Assembly: GCF_000225505.1 (NCBI RefSeq)
Contig: NZ_BACI01000045.1
Span: forward strand, 44,138-108,137
Origin: Gordonia alkanivorans NBRC 16433
Lineage (GTDB): Bacteria > Actinomycetota > Actinomycetes > Mycobacteriales > Mycobacteriaceae
DNA: 64,000 nucleotides
Reading direction: 5' to 3'
In this document: in pieces, positions 24,766-34,110 of the stretch
Layout: each line of letters begins with the position of its first letter
Numbering within the stretch: the first letter of the stretch is position 1
The notes under the pieces: generated by a model
Told to the model about the DNA's origin: nothing
Database searches by the model: none
The model's input: the letters and a program-made list of their open reading frames with translations, nothing else
Translations under genes and position numbers: made by a program

Positions 24766-25868
24766 TCAGTGGGATTCGCTCATCTCGCCGCCCTGCGACG
24801 ACTGCGCTGCGCGGCGCCGCAGGCGTTCCCGATAACCGTACGTCGCCCGGAGCACGTCGTCGTGGCTGTCGGCGCTGGACCCCAGCGCGCCGGCGAAGAT
24901 CCCCATCGAGGTCGCCAGCCAGGCGAGGTTGAGGTAATTGTTCAGTCCTGCTTGAAATCCGAGCTGTGAGGACAGGAAGGTCTCGTCGATGACGGTCATC
25001 GCGGCGACGAGGACCGCGAGGAACAGGCCGACGTAGAGAACCACCGCGCTGAAGACGACGGTGCAGACCGTGGCCGTGTTGTAGAGGCGGGCGCGGGGCC
25101 GGTAGGTGTCGGTGGTCCGCTCCCAGAGGCGGTTGTTGACGATCAGCCAGAGCGTCGCCAGCACCATCGACAGTACGGAGATGGCGGCCAGCGCCACGGG
25201 CTGAGCGCGTTGGCCATCGACCAGATGGTGGAGAAGAAGACACCGAACGACGCCGCCGCGGCCGCCGCTGCTGTCATACCCGTGAGCATCGGGATCAGAC
25301 GCCACGGCCGGTTGCCGCGGACCATCCCCGCCGTCAGCAGCGCTCGCGAGACAAGACCCTGGGCCACAACGTATTCCGTCTCGCCGTCCCGTTCGACCAC
25401 CAGTCCGCGAGACAGTTCGAACGGCTCGGTCGAGGAATCCTTGAGCACGGACACGACCATCGTGATCAGTTTTCCCAGCCGTCGGCGGGGCGAGGGCCCC
25501 AGCGCCGGCAGCGAGATCACCGCGGCGCCGCGTTCCCGGTCGAGTTCGGCCAGCACGACGCTGTCCCGGGCACGGGTGTCACCACCGAGCCCACTGAACA
25601 GACGGGGCATCTCCGTCACGAAGACCACGACCTCGTCCGGAATCCGGTCGGATCCCCAGACGGTCTCGAGATCACCGCGCGGGGTCATCTGAAGTGTTGT
25701 GTCACGGGTGACCGTGACCCCGCGGTAGTCCATACCGAACCGTTCGGCTATGCCGCGAATCCGGTCTTCCCCGTTGGTGATCAGCGTCTCCGGCAACCCG
25801 TGCTCGGCCACCATGCGCAGACTCGGGATACTCCTGCCCTCCTGGCGCTCGACGGTTGTGGAATCCAC
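24766..25868 (-). pseudogene. Membrane protein gene interrupted by a single-base frameshift
   Basis: Two overlapping frames join into one protein of about 367 residues. The upstream part (from GTG 25868, with GAGGAGG before it) encodes a soluble N-terminal domain and the first helices up to SFGVFFSTIWSMANALS. The downstream frame resumes with PVALAAISVLSMVLATLWLIVNN and two more helices, ending ...SQGGEMSESH. The switch is at the GGG of 25198-25200; one missing base there (a C in the coding strand) explains it. Read as it stands, the protein stops after 241 residues. The N-terminal domain (VVFVTEMPRLFSGLGGDT, SLPALGPSPRRRLGKLITMVV) is not one I recognise. A sequencing error is quite possible. 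Confidence 0.75.
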
Positions 25869-25889
25869 CGACGGCCTCCTCGGCGCTGG

Positions 25890-26096
25890 TCAGTCCGGCG
25901 GCTCGGGGTCGCCGGACGCAGGTGCCTCGAGATCGTCCTCGTCGTCGGATGTGGATGTCGGTTCAGCCGACGTCGGCTTCTCATCGGGTTCGTCGACGTG
26001 TTCCGCCTCGAGTTCGTCGACCTTGCGGCGCGCGTCGTCGGGTGTCTGGTCCGGTGTGCCGGTCTCGGCCGGCTCCATCGGAAGCTCTTCGGACAT
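25890..26096 (-). CDS. Small acidic hypothetical protein
   Basis: A 68-residue protein very rich in Asp, Glu, Pro, Ser and Thr (MSEELPMEPAETGTPDQ at the start, DDEDDLEAPASGDPEPPD at the end), probably disordered and soluble. GAAGG precedes the ATG. It lies 21 bp upstream of the frameshifted membrane gene and may be the first gene of that operon, with the decarboxylase third. No family recognised. Confidence 0.55.
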   Translation of the reverse strand: MSEELPMEPAETGTPDQTPDDARRKVDELEAEHVDEPDEKPTSAEPTSTSDDEDDLEAPASGDPEPPD

Positions 26097-26236
26097 GTAG
26101 GGCCTTCACCACCAATCCGTTTCGGGTATCCGTCAGATGTCCGGTTTCCCGGTACGGACGTCTTCCAAACGCCGCCCCACGCCCCACGCGCTGGACTCGA
26201 AGTGTGGGACCCCGGTGACGCGGGTATGCGACCGAC

Positions 26237-26482
26237 ATGTCAGACGAACCGCGCGAGTCCATGGACCCGGCACCGGAAGAGACACCCGACCTCGAGGCCG
26301 GTGGCGGCGTCGCCCCCGGCGACACCCCTCCCGATACCCCTCAGACGTCAGGCCTTTCGCACGAACAACCCGATCGGACCAAACGCTTCCCGGCCGGCGG
26401 GGTCGGCGCATTGCTGGGCGTCGGGCTGCTGGTGATCGCGATGGTGGTGATCATCATCGGGCTCATCACGATGGTCTTCTGA
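26237..26482 (+). CDS. DUF6480-type small membrane protein
   Basis: An 81-residue protein with an acidic Pro-rich head (MSDEPRESMDPAPEETPDLEAG) and one C-terminal membrane helix of about 28 residues (GALLGVGLLVIAMVVIIIGL). This layout is that of the actinobacterial DUF6480 family, whose function is unknown. It is divergent from the acidic small gene at 26096. Confidence 0.7.
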   Translation: MSDEPRESMDPAPEETPDLEAGGGVAPGDTPPDTPQTSGLSHEQPDRTKRFPAGGVGALLGVGLLVIAMVVIIIGLITMVF

Positions 26483-26732
26483 GGTCCGATCGGCCCGTCG
26501 GCGATCCGGAAGGATCGTCGAGGACCTGGCGTCGTGCCGAATTCCGTTGCGCCAGGGCACCATCTGTGTCGCGCCCACCCCCTCATGAGTGAAGGGAAGT
26601 TCGACGTGTCGCGGCGCATCGGTGCGTTGCTCGACCGGCGCGAGTTCCGTTGACGTCATGCGCGGCCGCCTCCTCGAGGTTGGTGCGGATTGTTCCGCGT
26701 ACGGATTCCCAGCAACGAGTACATCAAACATC

Positions 26733-26764
26733 CGGCCCGGCCGCCGGTTGAGCGGACCGGGCCG
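26733..26764 (-). terminator. Hairpin downstream of the alcohol dehydrogenase gene
   Basis: CCGGCCCGG-type arm at 26732-26740 pairs with CCGGGCCG at 26757-26764 (8 perfect G:C pairs) and lies 16 bp past the adh stop codon at 26780 on the minus strand. The 250 bp between 26483 and this hairpin contain nothing else that I can support. Confidence 0.55.
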
Positions 26765-26779
26765 AGACGAGTCGTCGGG

Positions 26780-27823
26780 TCAGAGCGTGGCCGTGTCGAT
26801 GACGAACCGGTAGCGCACGTCCGAGGCGACCACCCGGTCGTACGCCTCGTTGATCCGGTCGGCGGAGATCACCTCGATCTCGGCACCGATACCGTGCTCG
26901 GCGCAGAAGTCGAGCATCTCCTGGGTCTGGGCGATCCCACCGATCATCGAACCGGAGAAGCTTCGGCGCTTGCCGATCAGCGCGCCCGCCGGGACCTCGA
27001 TCGGATGTTCGGGCAGACCGAGTTCGACGAGCGTGCCGTCGAGCGCGAGCATACCGAGGTACTTCCCGATGTCGAGGTTGGCCGACACGGTGTTGAGGAT
27101 GAGGTCGAACCGCCCCCGCAACTCGCGGAAGGTCTGCGGATCACTCGTCGCGTAGTAGTGGTCGGCGCCCAGGCGCAGCCCGTCCTCCATCTTCTTCAGC
27201 GACTGCGACAGGACCGTCACCTCCGCGCCGAGTGCGTGCGCGATCTTGACGCCGACGTGTCCGAGACCGCCGAGCCCGATGACGGCCACCTTCTTGCCGG
27301 GACCCGCCTCCCAGTGTCGCAGCGGCGAATACAGGGTGATCCCGGCGCACAGCAGCGGAGCCGCCACGTCGAGCGCGATGCCCTCCGGGATGCGGCAGAC
27401 ATAGTTCTCGTCGACGACGATGGACGTGCTGTATCCACCGTGGGTGCGTTGCCCGTCACGGCCGGTCGCGTTGTAGGTTCCGGTGTTTCCCCGCTCGCAG
27501 TACTGCTCCTCACCGAGGCGGCACGGCTCGCATTCACGACAGGAGTCGACGAAACAGCCGACGCCGACACGGTCGCCGACAGCGTAGCGGGTGACGCCCG
27601 CACCGACGGCCGAGACCGTACCGGCGATCTCGTGCCCCGGCACCACCGGGAACTTGGTGCCGTTCCACTCGTTTCGCGCCGTGTGGATGTCGGAGTGGCA
27701 GATGCCGGCGTAGGCGATGGCGATCGCGACGTCGTTCGGCCCGAGGTCGCGTCGCTCGATCGTGGTCGGTTCGAGCGGGCGATCCGCTGCCGTGGCTATG
27801 TACGCGTTGACCGTCGTGGGCAT
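26780..27823 (-). CDS. Zinc-dependent NAD(P) alcohol dehydrogenase
   Basis: A 347-residue medium-chain dehydrogenase of the cinnamyl-alcohol/YahK type. Catalytic zinc ligands are in [14 protein letters not shown] and GHEIAG; the structural zinc cysteines are in [17 protein letters not shown]. The cofactor loop is [15 protein letters not shown]. The frame continues upstream to 28672, but the family begins at the ATG at 27823 ([10 protein letters not shown]). Enzymes of this group reduce aldehydes with NADPH. It is divergent from the ABC1 kinase. Confidence 0.92.
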   Translation of the reverse strand: MPTTVNAYIATAADRPLEPTTIERRDLGPNDVAIAIAYAGICHSDIHTARNEWNGTKFPVVPGHEIAGTVSAVGAGVTRYAVGDRVGVGCFVDSCRECEPCRLGEEQYCERGNTGTYNATGRDGQRTHGGYSTSIVVDENYVCRIPEGIALDVAAPLLCAGITLYSPLRHWEAGPGKKVAVIGLGGLGHVGVKIAHALGAEVTVLSQSLKKMEDGLRLGADHYYATSDPQTFRELRGRFDLILNTVSANLDIGKYLGMLALDGTLVELGLPEHPIEVPAGALIGKRRSFSGSMIGGIAQTQEMLDFCAEHGIGAEIEVISADRINEAYDRVVASDVRYRFVIDTATL

Positions 27824-28022
27824 ACGGGGATCTCCTAGGGGGTGGGGTGCTAGAGGGTGTCGACACTGTTCGCGGTCGAAGGACCGATGCGCGAGGGCGC
27901 ATGGGTCGGCACGGAACAAGTCTGCCGTCGTCCGTGCGTCTCCGCCACCTCGGCACGTCGGAGCCCGACGCAGCCCGTGGAGACACTGGATCGGACATCG
28001 ATGTTCGTTACAATGGCCGACG

Positions 28023-29399
28023 GTGACTATCAACAGCTCGGTCGACGACGGCCGGCGCACGCAGTTGCACCCGGTGTCGCCCATCGCCGAGGTCACGCGA
28101 TTCGGGACGACCACTGCGCACGCGGCTGCGGGCCTCGGACGCTTCGTCCTCCACACGGCAGGCGACGCGCTGCGCGGTCGCGCACCCAGTGCTGCGCGCG
28201 TCGCGCATGAACTACGCGCCACCTTCGAACATCTCGGCCCGACGTATGTGAAGCTCGGGCAGCTCATCGCCTCCAGTCCCGGCGTCTTCTCCGACGCCCT
28301 CTCCTCGGAATTCGAGTCGCTGCTCGACCGCGTGAAGCCGGCCGATCCCGACGCGATGCGCGCACAGTTCGTCGCCGAACTCGGCCGCCCGCCCGAAGAG
28401 GTGTTCGCACAGTTCGATCCGGTGCCGATCGCCTCGGCGTCTATCGCCCAGGTCCACACCGCGACCCTGCACAGCGGCGACGAGGTGGTCGTCAAGATCC
28501 AGCGACCCGGGATCGCCGACCGCCTGGCCCCCGACGTCGCGATCCTCGAGAGGGTCGCCGGTCTCGTCGAGATCTCCGAGTACGGCCGGATGCTCAGTGC
28601 ACGCCATGTCGTCGAGGACTTCGCGGCCGGTCTGGACGCCGAACTCGATTTCCGGATCGAGGCCGACACCATGCGCGAGTGGTTCGACTGCCTACAGCCG
28701 GGCCCCTTCGGCGACCGCGTCCGCGTGCCGCGCGTCTACGACGAGTTCACGACGCCGCGCGTGCTGACGATGGAGCGCATCCACGCGGTCCGGATCGACG
28801 ACGCCGCGGCGGTCCGGGCGGCCGGGCACGACGGCGTCGCGCTGTGCCGCAACCTCTTGTTGTCGCTGCTCGACTCGGCATTCCACGGCGGTCTCTTCCA
28901 CGGTGACCTGCACGCCGGGAACGTCCTCGTCGACGACGCCGGGAAGATCGTGCTGCTCGACTTCGGCATCGTCGGGCGGTTCACGCCCCGCACCCGTCGC
29001 ATCCTCCGCCAGCTCGTCGTCGACCTGGTGGTCCGCGCGGACTACGAATCCGCGGGTCGAGCGATCTTCTTGCTCGGCGCCGTGCACAAGCCCGGGTCGA
29101 CCACCAAGGGCGCCGAGGACATCAAGAAGGTGACGACCCCGTTGTCGACGACCGATCTGGGCTCGATGTCCTACACCGACCTGGGCCGACAGCTCGCCGC
29201 GGTGGCCAAGGCCCACGACGCCCGACTCCCCCGCGAGCTGGTTCTGGTCGGCAAACAGCTGCTGTACGTCGAGAAGTACACGAAGCTCCTGGCCCCGAGG
29301 TGGAAAGCGATGTCCGACAAGGAGATTTACGGGTATATGGCCGGGATCCTGAAGGAGGCCGAACGCGATCGGCGCGCCGACCCGACCCGCACGAACTGA
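28023..29399 (+). CDS. ABC1/AarF-family atypical kinase
   Basis: A 458-residue protein of the UbiB/ADCK group. Motifs in order: the KxGQ motif in [17 protein letters not shown] (the group's hallmark in place of the usual nucleotide loop), VVVKIQRPG with the lysine, [11 protein letters not shown] as the catalytic loop, and [15 protein letters not shown] as the metal-binding motif. I chose the GTG at 28023 because the conserved protein begins just after it, though its ribosome site is weak. Family members support quinone synthesis; here menaquinone or another lipid would be the inferred context. Confidence 0.88.
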   Translation: MTINSSVDDGRRTQLHPVSPIAEVTRFGTTTAHAAAGLGRFVLHTAGDALRGRAPSAARVAHELRATFEHLGPTYVKLGQLIASSPGVFSDALSSEFESLLDRVKPADPDAMRAQFVAELGRPPEEVFAQFDPVPIASASIAQVHTATLHSGDEVVVKIQRPGIADRLAPDVAILERVAGLVEISEYGRMLSARHVVEDFAAGLDAELDFRIEADTMREWFDCLQPGPFGDRVRVPRVYDEFTTPRVLTMERIHAVRIDDAAAVRAAGHDGVALCRNLLLSLLDSAFHGGLFHGDLHAGNVLVDDAGKIVLLDFGIVGRFTPRTRRILRQLVVDLVVRADYESAGRAIFLLGAVHKPGSTTKGAEDIKKVTTPLSTTDLGSMSYTDLGRQLAAVAKAHDARLPRELVLVGKQLLYVEKYTKLLAPRWKAMSDKEIYGYMAGILKEAERDRRADPTRTN

Positions 29400-29503
29400 T
29401 GCACGATCGCGAATCCCGGCATGTCGGGCCTACTGACGCGTACGGAACGCGAGACGCCCGCTAGGGTGATACCGATTACGCTGCTGATTCACAGGAGTCA
29501 CAC

Positions 29504-30862
29504 ATGAGACGTTTCGTGCCGGCACTGCTGGCCTTTTTCGGTGCCGCGTTCCTCGCGGTCGCCCTTGCCATCCCGCTGTACCTGGTGCCGACGCTGAAGG
29601 TGGTGCCACTCGACCTCGACATCACCTCGGATGCCACGACCGTCGCCGCCGACGGGTCCACCGGTGACCGCTTCCCGGCGGTGATCTTCGACCGTTGCTC
29701 GGTGTCGGAGGATCGTGCCCGCACATTCGAGGCGCATCTCACCCAGCAACGCCGCTCGGTGATCGTCGAGCCTTCGGACAGCCGCCAGGCGACTCTGCAG
29801 TCCGCGCAGACCGTCCTGATCGACCGCCTGCGCGACGCCGACGGTCAGGAGACCGAGCCCACCGTCGCCGCTGCCGGCGAGACCCGTACCTGTAAGGACG
29901 GCCTGCTCACCGCGAGCATCGACCGCGTGTCGGTGAACCGCAAGACGTCGGTCCCCAACGGTGCCGTGAGTTCGCTGCAGCTCGAGGCCGTGCCGCCGGG
30001 CGGCAACGTCAACGACGTCTCGGTCGCCCTGGACAACCGCAAGGGCTTCCAGTACAAGTTCGGGTTCGACGTCCAGCAGCGCGACTACCTCTACTACGAC
30101 CTCAACACCCGCCAGGACTGCACCGCGAAGTTCCAGGACGAGGTCGAGATCAAGGGCATCAAGACCCTTCACTTCGCCTGCGACGTCCCGGAGAAGGACC
30201 TGTCGAGCCTGCCGAACGCCCAGGGCGAAGCCGCCCTCGGCACCATGCTGACGATGCCTGCCAAGTGGTGGGGCATCAGCGGTCAGGGCGTCCGCCCGAA
30301 CGATCCGATCACGATGCACCGCCACGCTGCGGCGGTGCGCCACGTCTACGTCGAGCCGATCACCGGCACCATCGTCGACGGCCGTGAGGATCAGCACCAG
30401 TACTTCAAGTCGCCCGACCAGAGCGAGTCCAACCCCGAGGTCGTCCGCAACTTCCGCATGGACGCGCTGAAGGGCACCTTCAAGTGGGCCGACGGGATCG
30501 TCACCAAGCAGGCCGACACCGCCAGCGGTTACGTGACGCAGCTGAAGCTCCTGGGCTTCTGGCTGCCGATCGTCCTCGGCGTGCTCGGCGTGATCATGCT
30601 GGCGCTTGCGGCCTTCATGTTCTTCCGCGGACGTCGCGACGACGCCGCCGTGGCCACCGCAGGCCCGGCTGCCACCGCGCCCGCCGCAGATGACCGCCGG
30701 ACTTCCATGATCAAGCGGGACGGTCCGGCGGCCGGTACCGCATCGTCGGCCGGCAACCCGTGGGAGCGGCCGACCGAGCAGATCCCGAAGGTCGACGGCG
30801 GCGAACCGCCCGCCGACGACTCGTCGACGCGCTCCTTCCGCAAGCAGCCGCCGCCCGAGTAG
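29504..30862 (+). CDS. DUF3068/PorA-family envelope protein
   Basis: A 452-residue protein with an N-terminal anchor helix (ALLAFFGAAFLAVALAIPLYLVP), a large extracytoplasmic domain, a second helix near residue 350 (FWLPIVLGVLGVIMLALAAF), and a disordered Pro-rich cytoplasmic tail. VVPLDLDITSD, RHAAAVRHVYVEPITG and HQYFKSPDQSE are family signatures. DUF3068 (annotated as porin PorA family) is restricted to mycolic-acid bacteria; the porin label is weakly supported. CAGGAG precedes the ATG and a strong terminator follows. Confidence 0.85.
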   Translation: MRRFVPALLAFFGAAFLAVALAIPLYLVPTLKVVPLDLDITSDATTVAADGSTGDRFPAVIFDRCSVSEDRARTFEAHLTQQRRSVIVEPSDSRQATLQSAQTVLIDRLRDADGQETEPTVAAAGETRTCKDGLLTASIDRVSVNRKTSVPNGAVSSLQLEAVPPGGNVNDVSVALDNRKGFQYKFGFDVQQRDYLYYDLNTRQDCTAKFQDEVEIKGIKTLHFACDVPEKDLSSLPNAQGEAALGTMLTMPAKWWGISGQGVRPNDPITMHRHAAAVRHVYVEPITGTIVDGREDQHQYFKSPDQSESNPEVVRNFRMDALKGTFKWADGIVTKQADTASGYVTQLKLLGFWLPIVLGVLGVIMLALAAFMFFRGRRDDAAVATAGPAATAPAADDRRTSMIKRDGPAAGTASSAGNPWERPTEQIPKVDGGEPPADDSSTRSFRKQPPPE

Positions 30863-30882
30863 GGCCAGCTGCCAGAACGACC

Positions 30883-30920
30883 ACCGCGGGTGCATCCGGA
30901 TCACCGGATGCACCCGCGGT
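30883..30920 (+). terminator. Strong rho-independent-like terminator after the DUF3068 gene
   Basis: ACCGCGGGTGCATCCGG and its exact complement form a 17-bp perfect stem with the loop ATCA, followed by GTTTTC, 20 bp past the stop codon. Confidence 0.9.
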
Positions 30921-30934
30921 GTTTTCGTATGGGT

Positions 30935-30983
30935 GCAGATGTAGCGAAAGGTGTCGGTCGGCGATACGTTCCGCTGCATCTGC
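30935..30983. repeat. 49-nt palindromic element, copy A
   Basis: GCAGATG at 30935-30941 pairs with CATCTGC at 30977-30983, and the interior continues to pair with a few mismatches. Read on the minus strand, it aligns without gaps to the 49-nt element at 41502-41550: outer arms, the core CGTATCGCC and GACAC are shared, while the middle of the stem differs by paired changes. It lies between two terminators in a convergent intergenic region. Confidence 0.7.
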
Positions 30984-31031
30984 CCTCGGGCGCTCCCGTC
31001 GCGAACCCTCACCAGCCCTTCGAGACGGCCC

Positions 31032-31089
31032 CTCCGCAAGCTCCGGGACCTCCTCAGGGAGCCGGACGAGAGGCTCCGCAAGCTCCGGG
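31032..31089. repeat. Direct repeat CTCCGCAAGCTCCGGG
   Basis: The 16-mer occurs at 31032-31047 and 31074-31089 (42-bp period) inside a stretch with CCCTTCGAGACGGCCCC that looks like the GC-rich intergenic repeats common in this group of bacteria. No open reading frame is supported here. Confidence 0.6.
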
Positions 31090-31111
31090 CCGCATGCCAC
31101 CCGCACAACAA

Positions 31112-31145
31112 CAAGGGCCGGTGACCCGAAGGTCACCGGCCCTTG
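31112..31145 (-). terminator. Strong hairpin terminator of the mycolyltransferase gene
   Basis: CAAGGGCCGGTGACC pairs perfectly with GGTCACCGGCCCTTG over a CGAA tetraloop (15-bp stem). It ends 38 bp from the minus-strand stop codon at 31184. With the hairpin at 30883 it insulates the two convergent genes. Confidence 0.88.
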
Positions 31146-31183
31146 CCGTTGTCTCTATGAAGTTGCGAGACCGTCTACGCGGC

Positions 31184-32146
31184 TCAGAAGAACGCCGGGC
31201 GGAAGGTCTTGGCCCACGACTCCTTGAAGGTGCTCTGCCAGTAGTCCCACCAGTGCGCACCGTCCGGGGTGATCCGGGTGGTGAGCTTGACGCCCGGAAC
31301 GAGCGCGACGCGGCCGACGTACAGCTGGCTGCTGGTCGACGCGGCGACCTCCAGCGGGATCATCTGCGCGAACTTGACCGGGTCGAAGTTGCTGCTGGTC
31401 GGGTTGACCGACGAGTCGTACTTGCTGCCGACGCCGCTACCGGACGAGATGTAGACGTGCTTGCCGGCCAGGTTGCCCGCGCTCAGGAACGGGTCGTTCT
31501 GGAACCAGCTGCCGGCCGGGTAGAAGCCCCACATGTTGGACGGGTTGCCGCCCATCTCGATGACCGAGGCCTGGATGCCCTGGGTGAAGCCCGGCAGGGT
31601 GACCGTCGGGTAGCCGCTGTAGGAGGCCACCGCTTGGTAGAAGCCCGGGTGACGCGACGCGAGGTTGAGCGCCGAGGTGCCCGACATCGACAGGCCGGCG
31701 ATGCCGTTGCGACGGTTGTCGCTGCCATGGCGGGCGGCCATGTAGCGCGGCAGCTCGCGGGTCAGGAAGGTCTCCCACTTGTTGTTGCCGAGCTTGGGGT
31801 CGAAGGACTGCCAGTCGGTGTAGAAGCTGCCGCCGCCGCCGAACGGGATGGCGACGTTGGTGCCCTTGCCCGCCATGTAGCGGGCGACATCGGTGTTGAT
31901 GAGCCAACCGCTGTTGTTGTTGGGGGCACGCAGGCCGTCGAGGAGGTACAGCGTCGGCTTCGGTCCGCCGCCACCAGCCGAGACGATGCACACGGGCACG
32001 GTCCGGTTCATGGCGTTCGAGCGGACGTACTCGACGTTGCAACCATTGGCTGCGGACGCCGGCGGAGCTGCGACCAGCGTGGCACCTGACACGGCCACGA
32101 GAGCCACGAGTCCGGCGACGAGGCGCTTACGGGCGCGAGTCAGCAT
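31184..32146 (-). CDS. Secreted mycolyltransferase/esterase of the antigen 85 family
   Basis: A 320-residue protein with a signal peptide (KRLVAGLVALVAVSGATLVAAPPASA, cleavage near residue 32). The fold is that of Ag85: TLYLLDGLRAPNNNSGWLINTD near residue 65, the nucleophile Ser153 in GLSMSG, and the base His in DGAHWWDYW near residue 300. Mature enzymes move mycolic acids onto trehalose or arabinogalactan at the cell surface. The C-terminus is shorter than in the corynebacterial fused versions. It is a single gene ended by a strong terminator, and convergent with the envelope gene at 29504. Confidence 0.92.
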   Translation of the reverse strand: MLTRARKRLVAGLVALVAVSGATLVAAPPASAANGCNVEYVRSNAMNRTVPVCIVSAGGGGPKPTLYLLDGLRAPNNNSGWLINTDVARYMAGKGTNVAIPFGGGGSFYTDWQSFDPKLGNNKWETFLTRELPRYMAARHGSDNRRNGIAGLSMSGTSALNLASRHPGFYQAVASYSGYPTVTLPGFTQGIQASVIEMGGNPSNMWGFYPAGSWFQNDPFLSAGNLAGKHVYISSGSGVGSKYDSSVNPTSSNFDPVKFAQMIPLEVAASTSSQLYVGRVALVPGVKLTTRITPDGAHWWDYWQSTFKESWAKTFRPAFF

Positions 32147-32550
32147 TCGTCAGTTTTCCTTTGGATCTCGGCCGGAGTCGGCCGCTTCTGGGTCTTGCCT
32201 ACCGGGTACTGCGGAAGTCATACGTAGGGGGATTCTATTGATCCCCGTCAGGAGCGGTACCCGTCGTTGTGAAGTGTAACGGCACGATAACGTCGCGGCA
32301 AAGGCTGGACGGGCCTTCGTGACACCGATGGGCAGTGGTGCGCGTCACATCTGCCTCATTGTGAACAGCTCATATGACCCATATGCGGCACAAGGGTCGG
32401 ATTTTGCCCTCTGAACGGACGAAATTGTCGCGACCGCACCGTTATTCGTTTGGGTGGTTAACGGTGATGTGGGGATCAGCTCGATCACCGAGGCAGCCGT
32501 ATCGGCCAACCAGGCCGCACCCCGACCCCGCACTCATTAGGGTCGGGGCC
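32147..32550. other. Divergent intergenic region of mycolyltransferase and amidase genes
   Basis: No gene is supported in these 404 bp, which must contain both promoters. A 6-bp hairpin GGGGAT/ATCCCC with loop TCTATTG lies at 32228-32246 in the presumed 5' leader of the mycolyltransferase gene. The part 32330-32470 is relatively AT-rich for this window. I could not fix promoter hexamers. Confidence 0.4.
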
Positions 32551-34035
32551 GTGGACATGGGTGAATACCTCGGCGCCGACGCCACCGCCCTCGCCGGGCT
32601 CGTCGCATCGGGTGAGGTCACGGCTGCCGAACTCCTCGACCTGGCGCGGGCCCGTGCCGCCGCGGTGAACCCCGACCTGAATGCGATCGTCATCCCGATC
32701 GAGGCCGAGGCCGACCACCGGGCCCGCACAGAGCTGACCGGCCCGTTCGCCGGCGTTCCCTTCCTGATCAAGGACCTCGCGCAGGACTACCGCGGCTATC
32801 CGACGACGCGCGGCTCCCGGTCGCTGGCGCGGCACGTCGCCACCGAGCACGCGACGGTCGTCCAGCGCTTCCTCGACGCCGGGCTGGTGGTCTTCGGCAA
32901 GACCAACACCCCGGAGTTCGGTTCCAAGGCGATCACCGAATCCGACCTGTGGGGTCCGGCGCGCAACCCCTGGAACCTCGACGTGACCCCCGGCGGCTCA
33001 TCCGGGGGCAGCGCTGCGGCCGTGGCCGCCGGCGCCGTACCCGCAGCCGGTGCCAACGACGGCGGCGGCTCCATCCGCATCCCGGCGGCCTGTACCGGAC
33101 TCGTCGGACTGAAGGCGTCGCGCGGCCTGATGCCGTTCGGACCCGCCACCGGCGAGCCGCTCTTCGGGATGGGCGTCGAGGGCGTCGTGACCCGCACGGT
33201 GCGCGATGCGGCCGCGCTCTACGACGCGATCATCGGGCCCACCGCGTCGTCGACCTATCCCGCACCCCTCCACACCGAGTCGTTCACGGCGCGGATCGCC
33301 ACTCCCCCGCGGCTGCTGCGGATCGGGTTCACCACCCGTTCGGCCATCAACCCGGCACCTCATCCCGAGGCGGTCGCGGCCGTCGAGCACGCCGCGCAGC
33401 TGCTCACCGAACTCGGCCACCATGTAGAGGAGGTGGACCCGCCGCACGACGACGCGGAGCTGGCACGCGACTTCCTCGAGATCTGGTTCGCCAAGGCGGC
33501 CGCCCAGGTCGACGAGGCACGCCGCCTGTCCGGCGCGGGGGACGCCGACTTCGAGGCGGACACGCTCGCCCTCGCCGAGATCGGCCGGGCGGCCGGGGTC
33601 GTGCCGCTCTTCCGGGCACTCGACCACGTCAACCACCACGTTCGCGCTCTCGAACGCTTCCACGACACGCACGACCTGCTCCTGACCCCGACCCTCGCCG
33701 TTCCGCCGCCGGCCGTCGGGTCGATGACGACCCCGCCGCTCCTGCAGCGGGCGGCCCGGCTCGCGGCCCGCGCCCGCGTGGGGAAGGTGATGTCGCGGGT
33801 GGGGATCGTCGACCAGCTCATCGAGGAGAACCTCGGCTGGGTGCCCTACACGCAGCTGGCGAACATGACCGGACGTCCGGCGATCAGTGTGCCGCTGCAC
33901 TGGACCGGGACCGGGCTTCCGCTCGGGGTCCAGTTCGTCGGCCGGTTGGGCGCCGACGGTGATCTCCTGGCGCTCGCCGCATCCCTCGAAGACGCCGCGC
34001 CGTGGTTCCACCGGTACGCCGACATCTCGGTGTGA
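32551..34035 (+). CDS. Amidase signature family hydrolase
   Basis: A protein of 494 residues with the Ser-cisSer-Lys triad of the amidase signature family: Lys74 in PFLIKDL, the cis-Ser in GGSSGGSAAAVAAG (residues 148-160) and the nucleophile Ser174 in NDGGGSIRIPAA. I start at the GTG at 32551, with AGGGTCGGGG upstream; an ATG two codons later is possible. These enzymes hydrolyse amides or act as amidotransferases; aryl or aliphatic specificity cannot be told. Close upstream of the FAD dehydrogenase at 34111. Confidence 0.9.
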   Translation: MDMGEYLGADATALAGLVASGEVTAAELLDLARARAAAVNPDLNAIVIPIEAEADHRARTELTGPFAGVPFLIKDLAQDYRGYPTTRGSRSLARHVATEHATVVQRFLDAGLVVFGKTNTPEFGSKAITESDLWGPARNPWNLDVTPGGSSGGSAAAVAAGAVPAAGANDGGGSIRIPAACTGLVGLKASRGLMPFGPATGEPLFGMGVEGVVTRTVRDAAALYDAIIGPTASSTYPAPLHTESFTARIATPPRLLRIGFTTRSAINPAPHPEAVAAVEHAAQLLTELGHHVEEVDPPHDDAELARDFLEIWFAKAAAQVDEARRLSGAGDADFEADTLALAEIGRAAGVVPLFRALDHVNHHVRALERFHDTHDLLLTPTLAVPPPAVGSMTTPPLLQRAARLAARARVGKVMSRVGIVDQLIEENLGWVPYTQLANMTGRPAISVPLHWTGTGLPLGVQFVGRLGADGDLLALAASLEDAAPWFHRYADISV

Positions 34036-34110
34036 CGCGGCGCTAGTGTTCTCTCTGGATCGCGTGTCCGGGTGGGGACAGGCGGCACATCGACGCGGTG
34101 AGGAGTTGTC

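Noticed and set aside
24766..25868. Programmed -1 frameshifting in the membrane protein gene
   Set aside because: The site AGC CCG is not a slippery heptamer and I see no downstream pseudoknot; a lost base is simpler.
27717..28022. N-terminal extension of the ABC1 kinase
   Set aside because: It overlaps the adh start and promoter, and the predicted peptide is Arg-rich without family similarity.
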